A stretch of 64,000 nucleotides of DNA from Pteria penguin (lineage: Eukaryota > Mollusca > Bivalvia > Pterioida > Pteriidae). This document shows positions 34,801 through 42,272 of this stretch, one piece after another; positions within the stretch are counted from its first letter, which is position 1; the number at the start of each line of letters is the position of its first letter. Position numbers and translations under genes: made by a program. Location of the stretch: positions 55,051,501 through 55,115,500 of the forward strand of contig CM068587.1 of the NCBI GenBank assembly GCA_035048485.1, given 5' to 3'. The notes beneath the pieces were generated by a model that searched no databases, was not told the origin of the DNA, and worked only from the letters and a program-made list of their open reading frames with translations.

Positions 34801-37338
34801 CTTGAAAGTACACTGCATACTGTATATAAGTTTACACTGTCTTTCCTGATTAGTTCAGACACGTTATAGTTAGACAATAGTACTGAAAGCCGTGTGGCTC
34901 AGCGGATAAGGTGCTCGACTTGTGATCAAGAGGTCCCAGGTTTGACCCTTGCATGAACACACCGAGAGGTCCTGGGTTCGATTCCCGCCTGGGCACAACG
35001 GTGTCCTGTCTTTGGAATGAGATAGTAAAAACTAAGGTCCCGTTTCACGGTAAGCAAGGCACGTAAAACATCTCAGTGGATGAGGTGCTCAGCTCATGAA
35101 TGAGAGGTCCCGGGTTCGAATTCCGCCCTGGACACACTGGTGTTCTTTCAGATTAGACAGTAAAACTGATGTCCCATACTACTGTAGGCGTGGCACTTAA
35201 AATTCCTCACCGCTTTGGGTGGGTCCTTTGCAAAGGTAAAACTTTCTATGCAATGCACCAAGCAGACGCTTTCTTCATATTCGTGAAATAATTGTTGAGT
35301 GTTGTAAAACAACAATCAATCAATATATTACAGGGATCCCAAAACAAGCTCATGAAAATATCGGATCACCTCATAAAAAGTGCAACTGGTATTTTATTAT
35401 ACTACACTCTTATTATACTCATTCCTCTACTTAAAATAATATATATAACACAATAAACCAGTTCCAAGACAAGTAATATTTGAATGTCATCTGGTTGACA
35501 GTTTTACATTGTCACCAGGGGCAAAGGATACATATAGAGGATAACGTTTACAGGTAAATCAGCAAACAAAAATTATTGGCAAGCTTCTTATTTTAGCATC
35601 ACTTCACATAATTTGACCTATCACAGACAAGTATAATAAATATAACAATCTAACAAGGTTACAATACTATACAATGGTTGTATAATACCTTTCAAAGCAA
35701 AGAATTCTCCTAAAGGGAGAGGACTCAGGGAGGCTGTGAGTGAGCCAACAGGAAAAATTGGTCCTCAGATCCATTTCCCGTGAATATGATAAATCTCTGA
35801 GATCAATTCCTAGGTTTTGTAATAATGCACCAATAACAGTTCCACGCATAGGGGAATAATCACCTGTAATTACAAAAAAAAATATTCAAAGTGAAAAGTG
35901 TAATATATGTAATATAACATTATATGATATTATATGATATAATTTAAAGTAATGTTAAAAGTCAAATTTCAAGACCTCAAAAGACTGATTCTATTCATTA
36001 AATCTTTTTTAGATAAAAGGCATAGTAATACTATTTATAATAATGATATGATGATGCCTATTTTCTTATGAAAGATTTGAACATGGTTTACATTTATTTC
36101 CTTTGAATTTGAATTTGAAGAGATAGTCTTCTGCAATGATACATAAAATTTGATTGCATCAATGAGAAAAGGGTCCTAATGTCAATTTGTTTCAATTTTC
36201 ATTTACATGTATTGGCTTTGGTTTTATGTGTTATTTTTTTATTTATTTATTTTTTTTTTGTTTCTTATTTTGTATTTTTTCAGCATTTTCATTTTCATGT
36301 GACAATGAAAATAAGCCTTACTATATATGCACACTTTATGATGAATTTCTTTGGGTTTTGACATCATAGCCTTAACAACTCTTTCCTCATGGGTGCAATC
36401 ATTTAAATTCTGTTAATGTTTCAGCAAAATTTGAATACAAAAAATAAAAATCTTTTTTTCTAATTATAGATAATTAATACTTAGCAAACAGGCATGGTAC
36501 ATGTATATGCAATGGATATGTGAACAACATTTTTATTAATATCTGTTGTCACTTAAGGAATGACTGTCTTTTTTTCTAGGTTCATGGGGAATGAATTTGG
36601 GTGAACTTGGGCAAAGCGGTTCTCAAACGATTTGTTTGTTTCTCACCCAAGTTCATTCCCCATAAACCTAGAAAAAAAGACAGTAATTCTTTATATTTAC
36701 AATGCATTTTAAAAGGTTCTTTTTTGAAAACAAAATATAAAATTCCCCGTTATCAAACTGGCAAGGACAGAATTTTTCCTGCATGAAGCAGAAAAGTACT
36801 TCCGCAATATAGTGCGTGTCTAGAATGCTAAAAAATACTCTATCTGTCCAGGTAATTTTTTAACTGCTTAAAATTAACAGATGCATTAATTTCATTATTA
36901 CAATTCTTATATTTAATTAAGTAAGCCCCGCCTCTTTTTATATCACTACGCATGTGATTTGCCATATGCTACTTCCATGACCCAAGTTCATGGGCTGATG
37001 AACCGAGTCTGTTTAGCATGGTTCATCGAAGGAATTAGACTATCATTGTAAATATACAGACATAAACTCTGATTAATGCTAGTGCTAGGGTCAAACCAAA
37101 CTAAGCTACATCTGTCTATTTTATCCAACAATAATTCACAGACACTGAGTTAGAAATCAACAAAATGAACAAAAAAAAAACCCAAATTACAAACCGTACC
37201 TGAGAATGCTGATACCATTAAGATGTCCATTTTTTCTGACAGAGGCAGGGTTGTGATGTCTCCATAACAGAGTTGGATCTCAGAAACACCAAACTCTGTG
37301 GCCAGTTCTATGGTATCCTTGACCTTTAAAGTGGCCAT
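16407..37338 (-). CDS. Macro-like / triple-TIR / CaaX protein, complete, twelve exons
   Basis: Coding exons in transcript order: 37338-37200, 35863-35689, 34607-34487, 32417-32244, 26132-25942, 24682-24509, 23953-23712, 23178-23042, 22028-21840, 20314-19701, 19329-19221 and 16886-16407 (TAG). Every junction is GT/AG and the phases close to one 914-aa frame. Predicted order: macro-domain-like region (about 20-195), TIR-like 1 (about 208-325), TIR 2 (about 364-505), TIR-like 3 (about 556-720), a Lys/Glu/Ser-rich repeat tail (756-910), and the CaaX box CSIL (911-914). The start ATG (G at -3, +4 G) lies 2 nt after an AG acceptor, so an untranslated first exon is likely upstream. TIR domains are signalling scaffolds or NAD+ hydrolases; macro domains bind ADP-ribose. 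A role in innate immune or stress NAD+ signalling at membranes is inferred. No matching named gene is known to me. Confidence 0.82.
16965..17191. mobile_element. Fold-back element
   Basis: The left arm (about 16996-17060: CAAAGAACGATTAACTCAGC, ATTCACAATATTTCGG) pairs with the right arm (about 17124-17191: CCGAAATATTGTGAATGCTG, AGTTTATTGTTCTTTG). The adjacent ACTTCCCTTTGGAGGAC also occurs at the right end of the inverted-repeat element in the 32.5-33.5 kb intron, so the two may be related. Located in the last intron of the macro-TIR gene. Confidence 0.65.
17470..18170. repeat. Imperfect GACAGACAGAGGGACATACA minisatellite
   Basis: About 700 bp built from interleaved short motifs GGGACATACAGATGTACA, GACTGAGGGACAGACAGA and close variants. 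It lies in the last intron of the macro-TIR gene. Long frames on both strands (up to 298 codons, Cys/Ser/Pro/Val-rich on the minus strand) are translations of the repeat with no codon bias or start context. They are not genes. Confidence 0.85.
18780..19075. repeat. Dispersed repeat (AAGGTCACGAGGTCAATGAC type)
   Basis: Non-coding sequence with CAAGGTCA and TGACCTTGA motifs, CATGCCAAATATGAAG, and a CAAACAAACAAACAGACAGA segment. The same motifs recur at 25.03-25.5 kb and 5.3-5.7 kb. Probably a decayed dispersed element. Confidence 0.5.
19221..19329 (-). CDS. Short linker exon of the macro-TIR gene
   Basis: The exon follows a TTTTTTTTCAG acceptor and ends at a GAG/GTATGA donor. It reads NGRIIESMIWSRIATDSEQA and joins AG from the previous exon in phase 2 and the tail exon in phase 0. 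It is predicted to be a helical linker between TIR-like 3 and the tail. Confidence 0.7.
19701..20314 (-). CDS. TIR-like domain 3 in one large exon
   Basis: A 614-nt exon (residues 515-719) starts KPYDFSVCAAERGAELLKEY. It contains TEVVISVSRDKVHWA, KLTLLTNETP, EADIVVLLLSKDYMESSAHI, EELHMSIIKQ and RRVLYVCQTSDLNP, the alternating strands and helices expected of a TIR-like fold. Glu623/Glu624 lie in the helix that carries the catalytic Glu in NADase TIRs. It is much more divergent than TIR 2 and unlike it is not split by introns. A related Rossmann-like domain is possible. Confidence 0.65.
20488..20525. repeat. Poly-C/(CA)n microsatellite
   Basis: A run of C followed by CACACACACACA-type sequence in the intron upstream of TIR-like exon 3. 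Confidence 0.9.
20728..20858. repeat. Fold-back MITE-like element
   Basis: TTAGTTGCAGAGCTGTAACA, then TTGGACAGC, at the left pairs with GCTATCCAATGTTACACAGC, then TCCGCAGTTAA, at the right. Arms are ~30 bp around a ~70-bp interior. Confidence 0.65.
21310..21480. repeat. Copy of an ATGGATGGAGGT...TTTTCCAT element
   Basis: It contains ATGGATGGAGGT, GGAAACTGCATCCTTGTGCA, TAGTGCATGATGCATAGTTT and TCCATGC. Similar motifs in similar spacing are found at 55.80-55.99 kb, on the opposite strand in part. It is likely the same dispersed family. Confidence 0.45.
21840..23953 (-). CDS. TIR domain 2 (three exons), best conserved
   Basis: Exons 23953-23712, 23178-23042 and 22028-21840 encode YDVFISYSHKF (366-376, box 1), VFFDRSELTTGSLWQ (396-410, BB loop), CSEFIITLITPSYLTS (419-434), MCQEEYNISVA (436-446, with Glu440 three residues after Cys437, the usual place of the catalytic Glu) and MILLPVCVEDIGSVP (strand D). 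The basic stretch WVKRKKRD follows. Domain length and element order fit a full TIR fold. Enzymatic activity is possible but not shown. Confidence 0.85.
23270..23432. mobile_element. Inverted-repeat MITE (~165 bp)
   Basis: The left end AGGGGCTACCATGCGAGTGT, then AAAACTGACAGGGTATCGGT, is mirrored by ATCGATACCCTGTCAATTTT and GCGTGGTAACCCT at the right. It lies between the first two exons of TIR domain 2. Confidence 0.7.
24329..24436. repeat. Fold-back element
   Basis: AAGGAATGAAATTAATAATC, then TATTTTTCTATGAAGGTATA, pairs with TATACCTCCACAGAAAAATA, then AATTATTAATTTCATTCCTT. Arms are ~40 bp with a short loop. Confidence 0.7.
24509..26132 (-). CDS. TIR-like domain 1 (two exons)
   Basis: Exons 26132-25942 and 24682-24509 encode RIYDIFIIFDQEDQREVEVI (strand A and helix A), LTIYKETPHFDKEKVWQDTL (BB-loop region), AKRIVAILTQTYVNNKDCLE (strand C and the loop before the usual catalytic Glu) and KKMLFPLYIDTVQALP (strand D). 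Where NADase TIRs carry Glu three residues after the Cys, this domain has Met285, with Glu284 one residue earlier. It may therefore be non-catalytic. The intron between the halves holds a SINE and other repeats. Confidence 0.75.
24890..25022 (-). mobile_element. SINE family B, truncated copy
   Basis: On the minus strand it has a B box in ATCCAAGTTCGATTCCCGAA, then GTTACCTCCTGCTTCCTAGT, CATGATATGACAGAAAAG and a GACGTTAAACACCAACCA tail. It is the same family as the SINE at 680-850. Confidence 0.65.
25030..25500. repeat. Dispersed repeat with internal ~120-bp duplications
   Basis: Three related blocks share TTTTGGTAC, TAAGGAACACACATGCCAA, CAATGTTAA and AGGTCACATGATCAAAA. The composition matches the dispersed repeats at 5.3 and 18.8 kb. 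Non-coding. Confidence 0.55.
25630..25898 (+). mobile_element. tRNA-derived SINE with clear target-site duplication
   Basis: A complete main-family copy (GCCGGTGTGGCCTAATGGAC head, GGTTCGACTCCC B box, (CAAT)n tail). It is flanked by CCTTTGGGT at 25618-25626 and 25899-25907. Its right end is ~45 bp from the donor of TIR-like 1's first exon. Confidence 0.9.
26681..32029. repeat. Giant 41-bp minisatellite, about 130 copies
   Basis: The unit is CAGTATAACAATGGCTTGAT followed by CACTCTCACCTTTATCATCC and T, with CCT/GGT/CGT/CAT variants at the junction and TAACA/TGACA variants. It fills most of the intron between the macro-like domain and TIR-like 1. It is highly homogeneous for 5.3 kb. A 41-bp period destroys any reading frame and no coding potential is seen. 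Four units carry an extra TATACCTTT block. Confidence 0.97.
32244..37338 (-). CDS. Macro-domain-like N-terminal region (four exons)
   Basis: Exons 37338-37200, 35863-35689, 34607-34487 and 32417-32244 encode residues 1-203. Features reminiscent of a divergent macro fold are GDITTL (26-31) after a beta strand, a hydrophobic strand MDILMVSAFSGDYSP (37-51) followed by GTVIGALL, and a second glycine loop LLATGHQ (139-145). A C-terminal helix-strand pair, SAARWILAGLSLKCFKIVVY, follows. The third exon must be read in the frame giving RSSLIELIRDIFRVFVPVF and LLATGHQ; another open frame over the same bases (34440-34631) does not join its neighbours. The family assignment is by motif only. It could be a related Rossmann-like domain of unknown function, and ligand binding is not established. 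Confidence 0.6.
32471..33517. mobile_element. ~1-kb inverted-repeat element with nested element
   Basis: The left end AAAAGAAATAACACAAACAC, then TCTTT, is mirrored by AAAGAGTGTTTGTATTATTT, then CTTTT, at 33489-33513. Inside is a second pair (about 32550 and 33405) of CGTATTTACTCGAATATAAT / ATTATATTCGAGTAAATACG, and near the right end a near-perfect palindrome (33431-33485). No transposase frame is present. Family unassigned. Confidence 0.65.
32550..33408. mobile_element. Nested element with CGTATTTACTCGAATATAAT ends
   Basis: About 0.86 kb, bounded by perfect 24-bp inverted ends that extend to GCGTATTA/TAATACGC. Additional internal TATAATACGCA repeats lie near both ends. It lacks a coding region and is probably a non-autonomous DNA transposon; target duplication is not resolved. 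Confidence 0.65.
33851..34470. repeat. ~31-bp minisatellite next to a splice donor
   Basis: About 20 degenerate units of TTGAATGCTTTGGTGTAGGA plus ATTTCAGTCA. The array ends only ~16 bp from the donor side of the exon at 34487-34607, so intron 3 of the macro-TIR gene begins almost directly with the array. Confidence 0.85.
34887..35325 (+). mobile_element. Composite main-family SINE with internal duplication
   Basis: It carries two tRNA-like heads in one element. A first A-box region near 34895 and B-box-like segments near 34937 and 34975 are followed by a core part. A second partial head (GTGGATGAGGTGCTCAGCTC with GGTTCGAATTCC) near 35075-35120 and a complete core and tail follow. Probably two insertions or a template switch. 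Confidence 0.7.
36557..36690. repeat. Strong fold-back hairpin
   Basis: GACTGTCTTTTTTTCTAGGT, then TCATGGGGAATGAA, pairs with TTCATTCCCCATAAACCTAG, then AAAAAAAGACAGT. The stem is ~50 bp with few mismatches and the loop ~35 bp. It is in intron 1 (after the start exon) of the macro-TIR gene. Confidence 0.75.
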
Positions 37339-37589
37339 GACTGTAAAGCATTCAGGTCAAGGTTATTATCCTACAAACATAAGCAAGCAAAATAAGTTAG
37401 AAGTTACTGCCAGTTTCCATGTTGAGAAGTGAGTGGAACAATGTTGAATGCATCTTTAAATCTAAGATACAAAACAATGAACTCAAAGACAATACAGATA
37501 GCTTGGAAACATTTCCTCATACTTTCAATGGCTTGAATATATGGTAAAATGAGAGGATTGAAACAGATGTAGAGTGGTAATGTACAGAG

Positions 37590-37690
37590 AAATAAATATC
37601 ACAAGACTGGGATTCAAACCCATGACCCTCTAATTGCCATGTTGATGCTCTACCAGTGGGGTAACCTTGGAAGACCTCCCTAATCTGGTA
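37590..37690 (-). mobile_element. Possible third tRNA-like SINE family
   Basis: On the minus strand, ACCCCACTGGTAGAGCATCA resembles an A box and GGGTTTGAATCCCAG a B box, at normal tRNA spacing. The acceptor stem does not pair, so a tRNA-derived repeat is more likely than a functional tRNA. Confidence 0.4.
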
Positions 37691-37691
37691 C

Positions 37692-38724
37692 ACCATCACA
37701 GTGTTGCTGATTGCAGTGAGGACATTGACAGCATCACCATCACAGTGTTGCTGATTGCAGTGAGGACATTGACAGCATCACCATCACAGTGTTGCTGATT
37801 GCAGTGAGGACATTGACAGCATCACCATCACAGTGTTGCTGATTGCAGTGAGGACATTGACAGCATCACCATCACAGTGTTGCTGATTGCAGTGAGGACA
37901 TTGACAACACACCATCACAGTGTTGCTCATTGCAGTGAGGACATTGACAGCATCACCATCACAGTGTTGCTCGTTGCAGTGAGGACATTGACAGCATCAC
38001 CATCACAGTGTTGCTGATTGCAGTGAGGACATTGACAGCATCACCATCACAGTGTTGCTCATTGCAGTGAGGACATTGACAGCATCACCATCACAGTGTT
38101 GCTCGTTGCAGTGAGGACATTGACAGCATCACCATCACAGTGTTGCTGATTGCAGTGAGGACATTGACAGCATCACCATCACAGTGTTGCTGATTGCAGT
38201 GAGAACTTTGACAGCACACCATCACAGTGTTACTGATTGCAGTGAGGACATTGACAACATCACCATCACAGTGTTGCTGATTGCAGTGAGGACATTGACA
38301 GCATCACCATCACAGTGTTGCTCATTGCAGTAAGGACATTGACAGCACACCATCACAGTGTTGCTGATTGCAGTGAGGACATTGACAACACACCATCACA
38401 GTGTTGCTCATTGCAGTGAGGACATTGACAGCATCACCATCACAGTGTTGCTGATTGCAGTGAGAACATTGACAGCACACCATCACAGTGTTGCTGATTG
38501 CAATGAGGACATTGACAGCATCACCATCAAAGTGTTGCTGATTGCAGTGAGGACATTGACAGCACACCATCACAGTGTTGCTGATTGCAGTGAGGACATT
38601 GACAGCACACCATCACAGTGTTGCTGATTGCAGTGAGGACATTGACAGCATCACCATCAAAGTGTTGCTGATTGCAGTGAGGACATTGACAGCACACCAT
38701 CACAGTGTTGCTGATTGCAGTGAG
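37692..38724. repeat. 44-bp minisatellite upstream of the macro-TIR start exon
   Basis: About 23 units of CACAGTGTTGCTGATTGCAG, TGAGGACATTGACAGCATCA, CCAT, with CATCACC/CACACC length variants. It lies 0.35-1.4 kb upstream of the macro-TIR initiator, probably in a 5' UTR intron or promoter region. It resumes at 39446-39550 after an inserted element. Confidence 0.95.
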
Positions 38725-39445
38725 CAGACATGATTGCAGAGGAAATAAAAAAAACTGAAAGGGGGGTCTGGGGGTTCTCCCCCAGCCGGGTCACGAGGGG
38801 AAGCACCCCTGTTCTGGGGGTTCAGGGGGCCAAAGGCCCCAGACCGAAAATGGATTTTAGGCATTGTAAAGACCTTAAAAAACCATCTCCTGGCAGCTTT
38901 TTAAACAACAAATCTTTTCTATATTACCTGTTATTTATACACCTCAGCTACCTGTACATTGACTTGGACTTATAAAACACAAATAATCCTTCCATAGAAT
39001 ATATTCCAACTTAATTCAGTGTCATTTTTCCATATCCTTCTATTAAAATAATCGTTAACATTTTCATTCAACAGTAATATTCAAGAAATATTCAATAAAT
39101 AAAACATATATGGTCAAGATTTTATTGGTCCAACTTTATGAAAACATAGAGTATTGTGTCTATTTATGAGCTATGGGCCATCCTGGCTTTCTTGGCTAGG
39201 ACTAGTTAACCGTTCCGTGATTGGTCAAAGCACATCATCTCGACCAATGAGATCAACGATCACAACAACACCCCAATGACGGAAATGAGACATTGAATAG
39301 TAATGTTTAGAAACGATCCGGACATGGCGTATAATACAATGAAACGAGTTTTTTTCCGGACAGATCAGCGAAAAAAAAAAAAACTGATCAGTGGAAAATC
39401 GTGAAAAGCGGAATTCCGTTTAAAAGCGGAAAATAATCATGTCTG
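38725..39445. mobile_element. 721-bp transposon-like insertion inside the 44-bp array
   Basis: The ends are CAGACATGATT and AATCATGTCTG (perfect 11-bp inverted repeats). The insertion is flanked on both sides by AGTGAG, a 6-bp target duplication, and interrupts the minisatellite in mid-unit. The interior has a GC-rich segment (about 38760-38845) and no convincing coding frame. A non-autonomous DNA transposon is the simplest reading. Confidence 0.8.
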
Positions 39446-39550
39446 AGTGAGGACATTGACAGCACACCATCACAGTGTTGCTCCTTGCAGTGAGGACATT
39501 GACAGCATCACCATCACAGTGTTGCTCATTGCAGTGAGGACATTGACAGT
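39446..39550. repeat. Continuation of the 44-bp minisatellite
   Basis: Two to three units of the same repeat resume directly after the inserted element. Confidence 0.9.
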
Positions 39551-42130
39551 AATCCAGAGGTCAACTTAAGATACAATACTCCTGTAATAGGCAGGGTGAA
39601 AAAATTCATTCACTGAAATTCCAATCCAAAACATTCCCCATACTGTGCAGATGCTCTTGAACTGAGGAATCTGAGCCACACTCCTCCCCTGCCAATCCGA
39701 TGTTTCAAAAAAACCTCACAAATCCCAGTCCTCTTCTTGTAAAGATCTTCACACAAACATGGCTAACAAGGCAGACTTGGTGAAATTTATAAATCTGTCT
39801 CAGGAAAGGTGAATAAAAGTAATGGTCCCGAGGGGATTTTAACCCAGAGCCTTCAGACTACTGTGCCAATATTCGAATCGGCTATCTGAGCCCATACCTC
39901 CGTTTGTGCCACATTTATCATGAAGGAGAAGCAAAGTAAATGAATATGAGCTTTAATTCCGACAGCTTGAAAATGACGGTTAGCAATCTTCTGTAAATTA
40001 TTGTTCAATATCACATAAAAAATACTTCACTTACAAGACCGATTCCTTCGTTCATTCACTTTTTCTTCAATTATTGTTTCACAGAATAGTAAGATAATTT
40101 ATCTAGAAAGACACGGTAACTTTCCATTACTTAACAAATTTTCATTTATGATCAGACCCACTATTTAGCAGAGAGTGTTTCATTTATGATAAGACCCACC
40201 ATTTAGCAGAGAGTGTTTTTACGTACATGCCAAGGAGATGTTTCGGCCTAATTTTCTTGCAGCTTTATGATCGAAAATGACAATCTGTTATTTATTGCTA
40301 AAGATACTTTCTTGGCGGTATGTGAACTTAACATGTACAAAAATTAGTGAGACATCTCCATGTCTATATATGGGTCTAACAGCATCCTTCAAAATCAAAT
40401 TGCAGGAAATTAAATTCAAGATAAGAATTTTAGTAGGTTTTGCTGCGTAAATGTAAGTCTTAAAAGGTGTTTAATTTCATCAATTTCTTTTAAAGAAAAC
40501 TGTCGAATCATATGCAGTGCCGATTAAGATACGGCGAGTTAAGGTGCTAATCAGTCGGAATATTTCAAACATTACTTTGATGTTCTAAAACAGCATAGAT
40601 ATTATAGCTAGTATAACTATAATAATGAATATAGCAATGAGCCTCCTCCTCCTTATGGCAGTGGCACCAGTACGTAGAATGGTAAAGAAGACTTGGTCCA
40701 ATAGACTGCATGAGTAGTATATTACATGTACTTAAATAAGCAACAAAAAGATTTGACATTGAATTGATTGATTGATTATTGTTTTACGTCACTCCACGAT
40801 TATTTCATGTATATGGTGACGGCATCTGCCTGATGCATAGCATACAAATTTAGACCTTTGCAAGGGACCCACTCGAAGCAGTGGTACGTGACCTCGGTTT
40901 TTACTGTCTCATCCGAAAGACAGGACACCAGTGTGTAATTTGACAATGAAAGTAGTGCGCATCGGTGTAGTATTGTCAAATAATGCAGACCGTATTTGCT
41001 AGACATCTCTGCCCTTTATGAAGATATATCTCAAAGAGTAAAAAGATGGGTGTAAAAGTCAGTACTGCTGGCCGAAATGTCACTTATGGTGAGCCGAATT
41101 TGCAAATTGATGAAGTGGGAAAAGGCCGAACTGACTTGGGGCCGAAGTGGGAAAAGGCCGAACTGACCGGCATCTGTTCGGAGCAAATGTTACATTTAAT
41201 ATGAATGTTGATTGTTGTCAGAAAAATCTAATAGAGATATACTTGTTCTGAAAACAGACTACACCCCCTGCCTTTGGTTTAAAGTGATTTTATGTCAATA
41301 TTGACAACTCGTAAAAAAGCAAGAAACTGAAGAAATTCAGCTTGGATATTTTTTTTTTCATTTTCCTTAAAGATCAAAATAATTCTGGCTCATTGTGTAT
41401 GTAACACTTTAAGAAAAACAAAGCTATATCTTCTCCTTGGTCCTGGATGATACCTGTGTTTTCGTTTGCAGTGTATCACTATCAGCAGTGTCTGTGTTGA
41501 CGATCCGTTGTTTACCGTGTATACCGCCATTCTAAACATCTCGGGGATTACTTTCTATTGCCTAATGGAAAAGTCCAGGAGGTTGCGATTGTGAGGATAT
41601 CGGCAATGAAGGAATTAGTCGAACGATAACGGACTTAACATTCCGGATATGACCGATTATTTTTACATCGAAATACACAGTTCAACGATATCTGCAATAT
41701 TGAAACAAAAATAACTATATGTATTTAGTAACCCGTCTGTGCGAAGTCAACTCTAATATAATGAATCGGTACACATATGGACTTGGGTTTTTTTTTTCTT
41801 CTTCAATTTTGACCGATACAGAGTAACGATCGATATGCATTCGACGGATAAAAACCTTCAAATTGAAAACTCTAATCTCCAAAAGGAAAAACAAAAAATC
41901 TACAAATCCGCTAAGACAAAAGATTCATATTGAAAAAAAGTTACACTTTCAATGAACTAATTGAATGATAATTGATTGAATGATTACTATCTTTTTTAAT
42001 TATTAAATTGTTCTTTCCTGATCATGACAAAAGTAATTTTAAATACGTGTGTAGACAAATTTGTGAATCCGCCCCTGATTAAGATTGTGAAATTTGTGAT
42101 CGCAGTGATAAGACTGGTGTACTATAGAAG
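39551..42130. other. Intergenic region between divergent genes
   Basis: I see no gene. It holds a 36-bp duplication near 40148-40220 (AGACCCACTATTTAGCAGAG), a truncated SINE (40766-40935), a short GGCCGAAGTGGGAAAAGGCC duplication near 41100-41165 and otherwise unrecognised AT-rich sequence. A degenerate tRNA-like stretch on the minus strand near 39825-39900 is too weak to call. Confidence 0.6.
40766..40935 (-). mobile_element. Truncated main-family SINE
   Basis: The reverse-strand tail (ATTGATTGATTGATTATTGT), the core complement (TATGGTGACGGCATCTGCCT) and GTTTTTACTGTCTCATCCGA are present. The tRNA-like head is missing. Confidence 0.8.
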
Positions 42131-42133
42131 ACC

Positions 42134-42143
42134 TATATATATA
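42134..42143 (+). promoter_or_regulatory. TATA-like box of the vWA gene
   Basis: A TATATATATA run lies ~70 bp before the signal-peptide ATG, which would place transcription start near 42165 and give a ~45-nt 5' UTR. Position and sequence fit a core promoter; not proven. Confidence 0.45.
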
Positions 42144-42208
42144 CTACATACTGAACTTGACATCTCGCAGAGAACGACTCTCCATACCTGGACTGGACTA
42201 AGACGACC

Positions 42209-42272
42209 ATGTGGTCCACACTGCTCATATTGTCTTTATGTGTTGCTGTGCACGGACAGACACCTGCTCCAG
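42209..42272 (+). CDS. Signal-peptide exon of the vWA gene
   Basis: Encodes MWSTLLILSLCVAVHGQTPA then P, with a hydrophobic core at residues 4-14 and a likely cleavage after Gly16. It ends in phase 1 at CCAG/GTATGA. Confidence 0.85.

Noticed and set aside
38730..38975. 81-codon frame in the inserted 721-bp element
   Set aside because: Low-complexity GC-rich start and no domain; the element looks non-autonomous.
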